A stretch of DNA of 15,406 bases, from the NCBI GenBank assembly GCA_023129265.1, contig JAGMCJ010000077.1:1-15406 (forward strand), in the 5' to 3' direction. The position numbers and the translations under genes were made by a program. How positions within the stretch are numbered: the stretch's first letter is position 1; each line of letters opens with the position of its first letter. The notes beneath the pieces are model-generated. The model was not told the origin of the DNA, made no database searches, and saw nothing but the letters and a program-made list of their open reading frames with translations. Origin of the DNA: Thermoplasmata archaeon (GTDB lineage: Archaea > Thermoplasmatota > Thermoplasmata > RBG-16-68-12 > JAGMCJ01). Below, piece by piece: positions 6,487-12,936 of the stretch.

Positions 6487-7038
6487 CTAGTCCTCGAGCT
6501 CTCCCAGTTTCGCGCGGGAGATCTTCTCAGCCAACTCCTTGAACGCTTGCTCCACGTTCTCGCCAGTCTTGGCGCTCGTGTAGTAGAACCTCGAGTCGTA
6601 GGCCCGGCTTGCCTGCTCCAAGTCGTTCTCGGCGATGACCCTGCTATCCTTCAGGTCAACTTTGTTCGCGAGGAACTCTATTGGAACCCTTCCGGTCACG
6701 CTATAGACCCCCTCGATCCAGTCATCCAGCTCGGAAAGTGTGTCCTTACGGGTCATATCACAGACCGCGATTACGCCCTTGGCTCCGTAGAAATACGCCT
6801 CTTTCAGGAGTTCTCGGAATCCCTTCTGACCCATTATGTCCCATATCGTCATGTCGATTTGAAGCTCCACCTCCTTCTCCGGATAGTCCACCACGATTTC
6901 TTTCTTGGAGACCTTGGTCCCCAGGGTCTGGAGATACTTGTCGTCGAACTCATCGAGAACGAACCTTCGTATCAGGCTGGTCTTCCCGACTGCACCCTCG
7001 CCGACCATGCATATCTTCATTTTCATCTTCTTTTTCAA
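6487..7038 (-). CDS. Ras/Rab-like small GTPase, array copy 4 (most canonical)
   Basis: A 183-residue GTPase with G1 GEGAVGKT (13-20), G2 Thr38 in YLQTLG, G3 DIMGQ (67-71), G4 NKVD (125-128) and G5 SAK (155-157). It alone keeps both Gly12- and Gln61-equivalent residues, so it may be the catalytically standard member and closest to the founder. I favour TTG 7038, which has GGGGGA 7-8 bases upstream and gives the Lys-rich leader MKKKMKMK; an ATG at 7026 would lack a well-spaced site. The acidic C-terminus (GELED) has no cysteine. The gene is transcribed away from argF, with which it shares a 137-bp intergenic region and one inverted repeat. Confidence 0.94.
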   Translation of the reverse strand: MKKKMKMKICMVGEGAVGKTSLIRRFVLDEFDDKYLQTLGTKVSKKEIVVDYPEKEVELQIDMTIWDIMGQKGFRELLKEAYFYGAKGVIAVCDMTRKDTLSELDDWIEGVYSVTGRVPIEFLANKVDLKDSRVIAENDLEQASRAYDSRFYYTSAKTGENVEQAFKELAEKISRAKLGELED

Positions 7039-7090
7039 AGGGATTCCCCCAATGCTCTTTCCTCAGGTTCTTTCGAAACACTCGAAATCC

Positions 7091-7151
7091 ATATAAGGAT
7101 TTGTATTTTGTTATCAAGGCTGATATTCTCAGTCAAGTCGAAAGCTTATTG
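7091..7151. promoter_or_regulatory. Divergent GTPase copy 4 / argF promoter region with shared inverted repeat
   Basis: Toward the GTPase (minus), CCTTATAT (7098-7091) is a TATA box giving a leader of about 30 nt. Toward argF (plus), CTTATTG (7145-7151) lies about 26-28 bp before the argF ATG, so the argF mRNA may be leaderless; no Shine-Dalgarno sequence is visible there. Between them, TATCAAGGCTGATA (7112-7125) is an inverted repeat with perfect 5-bp arms, centred 24 bp from the GTPase TATA box and about 30 bp from the argF one. A factor bound here could affect both genes. Confidence 0.55.
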
Positions 7152-7175
7152 TTGCCCTGCGATATCTCAGACCCG

Positions 7176-8093
7176 ATGATGCGAAAGGATTACATCTCGG
7201 TGCTCGACGCGGAGGACGAACTCACAGGACTCGTTCAGTCGGCGCTCGACCTGAAGAAGCGACGTGGAGCAGGTGAGAACGACGACGTTCTGAAAGGTAA
7301 GACACTGGCGTTGATGTTCGAGAAGAGCAGCACCCGGACACGCGTCTCTTTTGAGGTCGCGATGAACCAGTTGGGCGGGAGATCACTGTTCCTCAATCCG
7401 CAGGACATGCAGCTTGGAAGGGGGGAGTCGATTCCAGACACGGCGAGAACACTGAGTAGGTACGTTGATTGCATTGCCTATAGGGCCTTTGACCACGAGA
7501 TGGTACTCGATTTGGCGAGAAACTCCTCCATTCCGGTGATTAACGCACTCGACGATCTTGAGCACCCTTGCCAGGCCCTGGCCGACATCGTAACGATTCT
7601 TGAGAGGAGGACGCCAAAGGGACTGAAGTTGACCTACGTTGGCGATGGGAATAACGTGTGCAACTCTCTTCTGCTCGCGTGCTCACTCATCGGCATCGAT
7701 ATCTCGGTTGCTTGTCCTGAAGGATATGAGCCGGATCAGAGCATCTTCGAAAAGGCTCGGAAGCTGGCCTCACAATCGGGGTCCAGGTGCGACATCATAA
7801 GGGACCCGAAGGAGGCAGTTCACGATTCCGACATAATCTACACGGATGTATGGGTCTCCATGGGCGACGAGGAGGAGGCCAAGAGGAGGCTCGAAGCCTT
7901 TGTCGACTACCAAGTGAACTTGAGCCTGGTTTCGCTGGCCTCACCCGACTGCCTCATAATGCACTGCCTTCCCGCGCACCGAGGACAGGAGATAACCGAT
8001 GAAGTCGTTGATGGCCCCCGATCAATCGTGTTCGACCAGGCCGAGAACCGCCTTCACGCGCAGAAAGCCCTGCTCATCGCTCTACTGAGATGA
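7176..8093 (+). CDS. argF: Ornithine carbamoyltransferase
   Basis: Cytoplasmic enzyme joining carbamoyl phosphate and ornithine to form citrulline in arginine synthesis; the catabolic reverse is possible. The 305-residue protein shows the carbamoyl-phosphate motif SSTRTR (51-56), HPCQ (130-133), the ornithine-binding DVWVSMG (224-230) and HCLPAHRG (263-270) with the catalytic Cys264. DVWVSMG and HCLP mark ornithine rather than aspartate transcarbamoylase. Length is normal for the family. I chose ATG 7176 (a second ATG follows at once) because homology begins here and a TATA-like element sits about 27 bp upstream. The frame stays open further upstream, but only through sequence antisense to the GTPase gene. 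No other arginine gene is nearby. The stop lies 2 bp from the secY stop on the opposite strand. Confidence 0.96.
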   Translation: MMRKDYISVLDAEDELTGLVQSALDLKKRRGAGENDDVLKGKTLALMFEKSSTRTRVSFEVAMNQLGGRSLFLNPQDMQLGRGESIPDTARTLSRYVDCIAYRAFDHEMVLDLARNSSIPVINALDDLEHPCQALADIVTILERRTPKGLKLTYVGDGNNVCNSLLLACSLIGIDISVACPEGYEPDQSIFEKARKLASQSGSRCDIIRDPKEAVHDSDIIYTDVWVSMGDEEEAKRRLEAFVDYQVNLSLVSLASPDCLIMHCLPAHRGQEITDEVVDGPRSIVFDQAENRLHAQKALLIALLR

Positions 8094-8095
8094 GA

Positions 8096-9667
8096 TTACT
8101 CCGAACCGAAGAACCCTCTCAAAACGGGGTGCATCTCCATCATCTGCTCTCTACCCATCGCCTCGTAGAACTGGATCATTATGCCTACGGCTAGCAAGAC
8201 CCCCGTACCACTGGCATTCCCTACGGTCCCAATCAAGTCCGCACCTGCGGCCAAGGCGCCGACAGCCGCTCCGCTAATGACCGTCACCACAGGGATATAC
8301 CTCTCCAGCACTCTCCTGAGAACCCGCGGGTCCCGCCTGAACCCTGGAATCTGCATTCCGCTACCCTCGATTTGCTTGGCGACCGCCTCCGGTCCCATGT
8401 TCGTAGTCTCGATCCAAAACTTGGCGAAGATTATCGAGCCTACGATCATCACCCCCACGTAGATTAGAAGGTGAGCCATCATCTGCACGTGCGTGTGACC
8501 TCTAAGCAGATGCTCGTACCTGTCTGGACCTAAAAGCGGGAGGAGCCAATCACTCACACCCATCACGGTCGAGAGGTAGTAGGCTATCCCCGTCATGGGC
8601 GTCGTACGCGAGATACCTAAAGCATCCGCGTCCGCTGCCGACGTTGGGTATGAACCAATCATCCAATTCTGTCCGACCAAGGGCCAGTCCGGGTTGTTCC
8701 AGAAGAGGAGGGAAAACATGCTCACATTTGCCAGCACGGCTGCCATCAGTATGACCGGTATGTTGGATGCGTAGATGAGACGTATCGGATACCTCCCCCT
8801 AGCACCACGGGCAGCGCCGTGCGCCAAGGGAAGCTCGATTCTCATGGACTCCGCGTATGCCACGATGAGGAAGATAACCATAGTCCCGACTAAGGCGATT
8901 ATGGGATTCGGATCCTGGAGAAGGATTTGCTCAAACCCTCCTTGGGAAACACCAGAAACGCTCATGTTGTTGAGGTACCACATCGTCTTCGGTATAGTTC
9001 CTGGGGGCATTCCTCCAGGGTCAGCGGGTATCCAGTTGAAGGTTCCCACGAAGATCTGTTGTGAGACTCCTGCGGCAATGAACAGGCTGACGCCGCTTCC
9101 AATGCCCCATTTCGAGACGACCTCATCCATCAGGAAGACCAGATAGCTGCCAATGACTAGCTGGACTACTATCAGCGAGTTCGCCATGAGCATTCCCTGT
9201 CCCGGGGCGAACCCCTCCATCCTCGAAACGAAGTCCCCTGAAGGATGAAGGAAGCCGAAGACCTGCGGTATGGCTTCCACGACTATCATGATGATGACGA
9301 GGAGCTTCTGTGTGCCCTGGTACACGGACTTGTCTTCGTCGTTGGTCAGGTCAAGCTTGATGATCTTCGATCCCGCGAAGAGCTGCATTATGATGGACCC
9401 GGTCACGATTGGACCTATGCCCAGATGCATCAGCGAGCCCTGCGCTCCAGCGAGTATAGCTCTGAGACTCGCGAATACGTCTATGGTTTCTTGCGGATCA
9501 AGACCATAGATGAATATATTCGTCATGACGAAGTACAGAACGAGGATGAGAACGACCCAGAGCATCTTGGTCCTGAAGTGGACATGCCCAATAGGCTTCG
9601 AAACCGCGGGGAGCCTGTCCGTGATGGGCTTCAGGGCATATAACCTGCTCTTTCCCTCTTCAACCAT
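8096..9667 (-). CDS. secY: Preprotein translocase subunit SecY (Sec61 alpha)
   Basis: The pore of the SecYE-beta translocon, which moves proteins across or into the membrane. The 523 residues include about ten hydrophobic helices beginning near residue 33 (MLWVVLILVLYFVMTNIFIY). The plug-like stretch AGAQGSLMHLGIGPIVTGSI (73-92) is typical of archaeal SecY. It is longer than many archaeal SecY proteins. The extra length appears to sit in polar loops around residues 205-250 and 325-390, rich in Pro, Gly, Asn and Trp. ATG 9667 shares one base with the uL15 stop, so translation is likely coupled. It is the last gene of the ribosomal operon; the adenylate kinase gene that often follows secY in archaea is absent. 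Confidence 0.96.
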   Translation of the reverse strand: MVEEGKSRLYALKPITDRLPAVSKPIGHVHFRTKMLWVVLILVLYFVMTNIFIYGLDPQETIDVFASLRAILAGAQGSLMHLGIGPIVTGSIIMQLFAGSKIIKLDLTNDEDKSVYQGTQKLLVIIMIVVEAIPQVFGFLHPSGDFVSRMEGFAPGQGMLMANSLIVVQLVIGSYLVFLMDEVVSKWGIGSGVSLFIAAGVSQQIFVGTFNWIPADPGGMPPGTIPKTMWYLNNMSVSGVSQGGFEQILLQDPNPIIALVGTMVIFLIVAYAESMRIELPLAHGAARGARGRYPIRLIYASNIPVILMAAVLANVSMFSLLFWNNPDWPLVGQNWMIGSYPTSAADADALGISRTTPMTGIAYYLSTVMGVSDWLLPLLGPDRYEHLLRGHTHVQMMAHLLIYVGVMIVGSIIFAKFWIETTNMGPEAVAKQIEGSGMQIPGFRRDPRVLRRVLERYIPVVTVISGAAVGALAAGADLIGTVGNASGTGVLLAVGIMIQFYEAMGREQMMEMHPVLRGFFGSE

Positions 9668-10116
9668 CAGTCGCTCCTCTCCGACTCCTCCATTCCTGGT
9701 ATGATTACTTCTCCTCCTGCCTTCTGCACTTTCCGGATGGCAGATTCGGATGCCTCGTCAACCACTATCCTCATCTTTGTCCTGGCCTGCCCTCTTCCAA
9801 GCAGCTTGTCTATCCCCATCTTTCCCAGGTCCACAGTGACGATGTTCCTGGATTTCTCTGCGAATCCCTCCAATATGATCTCGTCAAGCTTCTCCTCAAC
9901 TTCAGCAAGATTGATTGTGTTCTTCTCCACGACAAGACTGAAATGTCTCTTGAAGCCGTAGTCACCGAAGTGGGGTTCCTTCATTTTGACCGTAGTCATG
10001 TACTTGTGCTTGTGAAGGCCAGCGTTACCTCTGCCCCCCCGCTTGCCGGCGCCTCTACCGGCCTTCTTGCCTCTTCCGTGAGTCCTCTTCCCTCTGAGCT
10101 TTGATGTCCTTCCCAT
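9667..10116 (-). CDS. rpl15: Large-subunit ribosomal protein uL15
   Basis: A 149-residue protein of the large ribosomal subunit. The Gly/Arg/Lys-rich N-terminus (residues 1-35, with GRGKKAGRGAGKRGGRG) is the usual uL15 extended tail that threads into rRNA. The globular part includes the archaeal/eukaryotic KMKEPHFGDYGFKRH region and ends in GGEVIIPG. It starts 2 bp after the uL30 stop and overlaps the secY start by one base, the standard archaeal order uL30, uL15, secY. Confidence 0.97.
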   Translation of the reverse strand: MGRTSKLRGKRTHGRGKKAGRGAGKRGGRGNAGLHKHKYMTTVKMKEPHFGDYGFKRHFSLVVEKNTINLAEVEEKLDEIILEGFAEKSRNIVTVDLGKMGIDKLLGRGQARTKMRIVVDEASESAIRKVQKAGGEVIIPGMEESERSD

Positions 10117-10118
10117 TA

Positions 10119-10595
10119 CTAGCCCTCGTGAACGAACAGCATTTTAGTCAATAGGTCATTGATCTTTTCCCCTCGGTATCCGAGAGAGCCCCCAAGGGTA
10201 TATGGCTTCTTGACGCCCTCGAAACCCCTATGCGGCGGATGGAGTCGCACGACAGGACTGAGCCCGCTCAGTGAACCCATGGTCTCGTCTCCCTTTGCGA
10301 CAGCCTTCGCAAACGCGATTACTGATTTGTACTTGGAGTTCTTCTTGACGTAAGTGTCAGTTATCTTCTGGCCAGCGACGGAACCTCTGGTGACAAGCAT
10401 CTTGGCCAGGGTTTCTGGCTGGATTTCGCCCCATGTGATGTAGTCCTTCGCTTTTTGGAGCATCCCTTCATATTGTGGGTTCTTTGGGATAACGACACAA
10501 TGGTTCGACTTGTTCAGCCTGAGGAATCTCAACGTATCGGCGATGTCCCTTGTGATTCCGACAGTGCCTCTCACCCTGATGACCGCGTACGTCAT
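10119..10595 (-). CDS. rpl30: Large-subunit ribosomal protein uL30
   Basis: A 158-residue archaeal-type uL30, longer than the bacterial form of about 60 residues because of the archaeal/eukaryotic C-terminal extension. The core opens with YAVIRVRGTVGI, followed by DTLRFLRLNKSNHCVV, the typical RNA-binding L30 fold. The C-terminal part has VRLHPPHRGFEG and TLGGSLGYRG, matching the archaeal family. The start overlaps the uS5 stop by four bases (ATGA), implying coupled translation. Confidence 0.96.
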   Translation of the reverse strand: MTYAVIRVRGTVGITRDIADTLRFLRLNKSNHCVVIPKNPQYEGMLQKAKDYITWGEIQPETLAKMLVTRGSVAGQKITDTYVKKNSKYKSVIAFAKAVAKGDETMGSLSGLSPVVRLHPPHRGFEGVKKPYTLGGSLGYRGEKINDLLTKMLFVHEG

Positions 10596-11362
10596 TCAGA
10601 TTTCTCCTCTGCTTTCTCTCCTTCCTTTCCCTGTGCCTCCGAGGGCTTCCCCTTCTCCACGGGTTCCTCCCCGGTCTCCACGGGTTCCTGCGTGTCGCCT
10701 TCTGCCCGAATCTCAGTTGGCCCGGAGAGTACGCACAGTCCCTTGGACTGTTCCTGAGTCATCTTCATGGTACCCGTCTGCTTCAGTGCATCGAAGGCGG
10801 CGAAAGCGTAGTTCACCGTCGTCCTGGAGTGTCCCTTCGTGAAGCCCCAGGCGTCCTTTATTCCACCCAGCCTGAGTATGCTTTTCGCGATACCTCCCAC
10901 CGCGAGGGAAATGCCCCTCGGTGCGGGCTTCAGAACGACCTCAACCGACCCGCTCTTGCCTTTGACTTGGAACGGAAGGGAGTGCGCTCTCCCACATCCG
11001 CATTCCCAGGACCCACAACCCCTCTTCACTTCGACGATGTTGAGCTTCGCAGCATCAATAGTCTTCCTTATTGCCGGTCCGACCTCTTTCCCCTTGGTTT
11101 TTCCAAGCCCGACGTAACCGTCTTCATTGCCGACGACCGCCACGATGACGAAGTTGACCCTCCGTCCGCTATCTGTCATCCTCTGGACCATGTTAACGTC
11201 AAGAACCTCATCGCTAAGATTAGGGAGAAGAATGTCTACTATCTCGGGCTCCTTGAGCGGAAGGCCGGTATCGAGCGCTTCCCGCATGCTTGATATCTCC
11301 CCGCGGAAGACCATCTTCCCGAGTCTTGTCTTGGGTTGCCAGTCTGGTCCATCACGTCTCAT
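10592..11362 (-). CDS. rps5: Small-subunit ribosomal protein uS5 with acidic repeat-containing tail
   Basis: Part of the decoding region of the small subunit; uS5 helps translation fidelity. The N-terminal double-stranded-RNA-binding fold (about 48-112) has VNFVIVAVVGNEDGYVGLG, and the C-terminal fold follows from about 135 with PAPRGISLAVGG. Between them RGCGSWECGCGRAH (114-127) is the archaeal motif with Cys116, Cys121, Cys123 and His127 placed like zinc ligands. Residues from about 220 to 256 form a low-complexity Glu/Lys-rich tail with a tandem heptad (EPVETGE, EPVEKGK) that most archaeal uS5 proteins lack, as far as I recall. Start and stop overlap neighbours by four bases each. Confidence 0.97.
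   Translation of the reverse strand: MRRDGPDWQPKTRLGKMVFRGEISSMREALDTGLPLKEPEIVDILLPNLSDEVLDVNMVQRMTDSGRRVNFVIVAVVGNEDGYVGLGKTKGKEVGPAIRKTIDAAKLNIVEVKRGCGSWECGCGRAHSLPFQVKGKSGSVEVVLKPAPRGISLAVGGIAKSILRLGGIKDAWGFTKGHSRTTVNYAFAAFDALKQTGTMKMTQEQSKGLCVLSGPTEIRAEGDTQEPVETGEEPVEKGKPSEAQGKEGEKAEEKSE
10654..10689 (-). repeat. 21-bp-period tandem repeat in the uS5 C-terminal tail
   Basis: TCTCCACGGGTTCCT occurs at 10654-10668 and again, identical, at 10675-10689 on the plus strand. The 21-bp period preserves the frame and encodes the seven-residue unit EPVE(T/K)G(E/K). It looks like a small slippage-type expansion at the end of rps5. Confidence 0.8.
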
Positions 11363-11865
11363 TTGCCATCCTCCATCTTGGACTTCACCGCCTCAAACGC
11401 CTTGACAGTGTTCTCACCGATGTGTTCTCCCCTTACCCTCTCATCACTCGGGAGTATCTCCTCGCCACAGGGTATCCGGAGGCCGGCGTCCAACATACCT
11501 TTCAGAGAAGCGAAAATCCTGGACCCTTTCGTGGGCACGTGCAGGCCCGCGTCGAGCACCGCTTCCTCTATGCCATTCTCAAGCGCCCTCTTGCCCGCCA
11601 GATATCCCGTGAGATATGCTGCTGGGATGTTGGATGTCGATTCCTCCCAACCCAGCTTTCTGAGATCACTTGAGACCGCCGAGCTGAGCACTCTGTCACC
11701 ACGCGGATCGAAACTCATGATTTGGACTACTGTGCTCCTGTTGGAGGCTCTAACGACAGCTCTGGGTAGACCGGACCTCAGCAGCCTCGACCTGAGCCTG
11801 TAGTCTGTCCTTCCCTTGCGTCTCCTTCGGAAGGCCACCCTCTTTCTCGGACCCCTGACCATCAC
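11359..11865 (-). CDS. rpl18: Large-subunit ribosomal protein uL18
   Basis: A 168-residue 5S-rRNA-binding protein of the large subunit. The basic N-terminus (RKRVAFRRRRKGRTDYRLR) and the sequence VRASNRSTVVQIMSFDPRGD are typical of archaeal uL18, as are AYLTGYLAGKRALENG and VLDAGLHVPTKGSRIFASLKG further on. Its order, after eL19 and before uS5, is the archaeal one. Both ends overlap neighbours by four bases (ATGA). Confidence 0.96.
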   Translation of the reverse strand: MMVRGPRKRVAFRRRRKGRTDYRLRSRLLRSGLPRAVVRASNRSTVVQIMSFDPRGDRVLSSAVSSDLRKLGWEESTSNIPAAYLTGYLAGKRALENGIEEAVLDAGLHVPTKGSRIFASLKGMLDAGLRIPCGEEILPSDERVRGEHIGENTVKAFEAVKSKMEDGK

Positions 11866-12317
11866 TCATCCTCCTTAAGATATCCGCCTGATCTGAGGTG
11901 CGATTCCAGATGCGATTTGCTCTTGAAGGCCCCGCCCTTTGCCTGGAGATAGAATTTCCTATATATCGATACGTCTATCTTCCCCTCGTCTCGGAGCTCA
12001 CGCAATCTCTCTCTTATCGGGCGGATGGTCTGAATCCACCTCTCCTTCTTCGGCTTCCTGGCCTTGCTAGTGCCCTTCCGGCTTCCTTGGCCTCTGCCTC
12101 TCCCCTTCTTCCTCTGGGCCTTGTAGAACCTTGTCCTGCCTCTCGAGATACCTCTCTTTTGCTTCGCCTTTATTGCTCCTGCATCAATCATAATCTTGAT
12201 GTCTGTTCTTGTTATGGCATCAGCTACATCTTCCATTCGGAGCGGGTCTATCCACACTCTGTTGACCCCGCACTTAAGAAGACTGGCTGCCATTCTCCTC
12301 TGATTCTTCAGGTCCAT
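11862..12317 (-). CDS. rpl19e: Large-subunit ribosomal protein eL19
   Basis: A 151-residue protein found only in archaeal and eukaryotic large subunits. The start MDLKNQRRMAASLLKCG is the standard family beginning, which fixes ATG 12317. The middle has GISRGRTRFYKAQRKKGRGRGQGSRKG-type basic sequence, and the long helical C-terminus includes IRPIRERLRELRDEGKID and YRKFYLQAKGGAFKS. Because the start is fixed by homology, the 44-bp overlap with the end of rpl32e appears real. The end overlaps uL18 by four bases. Confidence 0.97.
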   Translation of the reverse strand: MDLKNQRRMAASLLKCGVNRVWIDPLRMEDVADAITRTDIKIMIDAGAIKAKQKRGISRGRTRFYKAQRKKGRGRGQGSRKGTSKARKPKKERWIQTIRPIRERLRELRDEGKIDVSIYRKFYLQAKGGAFKSKSHLESHLRSGGYLKEDE

Positions 12318-12936
12318 GAACCATGCTCCTGTTCAATATGCGGATCCCTATCTCATCCGCTCTCGTCTCAATCTCAACACGCTTCTTTGTTCCCACCGAG
12401 TGCCCGATTCGGGCCGCCTGGGTCTTTGGGTCGAGTACTTCCAGTTCTCTCGTGTTGTGGATAAGGACATCCTCAAAGCCTGAAGGATGAAGTCCTCTGG
12501 CCTTTCGCGGTGATCGATATCCAATCGACGCCATCTTGGGTCTGTACTTCAACCCCCTTCTCGCCTTTGAATGAAGGCCGCGTGGCCTCCTCCAGCTCTT
12601 GCCCAGCCTCTTGTATCTGAACCATTCCTGCCTCCGGAACTCGGGTTTTCTACGCTTCTGCTTCTGCCTGATCCTAAGAGCCGTCTTTGTCTCTTCATCC
12701 AGAACGGGTTTTATCTTTGGTCGTACCGCCTCTTCCTCTATGATCTCGATTTCCTCTGCTCCTTCCTCTTTCAGATGACTCCTCAGCCTCTTCCTGAGTT
12801 CAGCGACCGTCCCTTCCGTGTCGAGGCCCAGGGACTCGCACATCTCGATGAGCTCAGCCTTTCTGGCCTTGCCTATCTCTGTCAGCGTTGGCGGTTCTGC
12901 CTTTCTCTCGACCTTCTTAGCCCTCTTCTCACTCAT
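12274..12936 (-). CDS. rpl32e: Large-subunit ribosomal protein eL32 with N-terminal SAP-like domain
   Basis: The eL32 core (about residues 92-203) has RRKPEFRRQEWFRYKRLG, SWRRPRGLHSK, GYRSPRKARGLHPSGF and EVLDP, all standard. Before it lies an extra segment of about 90 residues. Residues 18-56 (LTEIGKARKAELIEMCESLG, then the GTVAELRKRLRSHL stretch) read like a SAP/HeH helix-extended-helix nucleic-acid-binding motif, joined to the core by an acidic linker (59-70). Haloarchaeal eL32 is known to carry a different, helix-hairpin-helix-like extension, so N-terminal additions occur in this family. The last 15 or so residues (MVHGPEESEENGSQSS) run past the usual end and are encoded within the 44-bp overlap with eL19. 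The start overlaps uL6 by 8 bp. Confidence 0.95.
   Translation of the reverse strand: MSEKRAKKVERKAEPPTLTEIGKARKAELIEMCESLGLDTEGTVAELRKRLRSHLKEEGAEEIEIIEEEAVRPKIKPVLDEETKTALRIRQKQKRRKPEFRRQEWFRYKRLGKSWRRPRGLHSKARRGLKYRPKMASIGYRSPRKARGLHPSGFEDVLIHNTRELEVLDPKTQAARIGHSVGTKKRVEIETRADEIGIRILNRSMVHGPEESEENGSQSS

Noticed and set aside
5847..7132. Shared 10-mer ATATTCTCAG at 5847-5856 and 7123-7132
   Set aside because: The two copies have different offsets from the inverted repeats and no third copy exists; it may be chance or a remnant of duplication.
6681..7175. Upstream open extension of argF by about 165 codons
   Set aside because: It runs antisense through GTPase copy 4, has low-complexity Ser/Pro/Arg-rich sequence, and ornithine carbamoyltransferase homology begins only at 7176.
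9160..9178. TATCAGCGAG half-site inside secY (and a similar one near 1416 in the YdjM-like gene)
   Set aside because: Only one half of the inverted repeat is present, it lies inside coding sequence, and no promoter is nearby.
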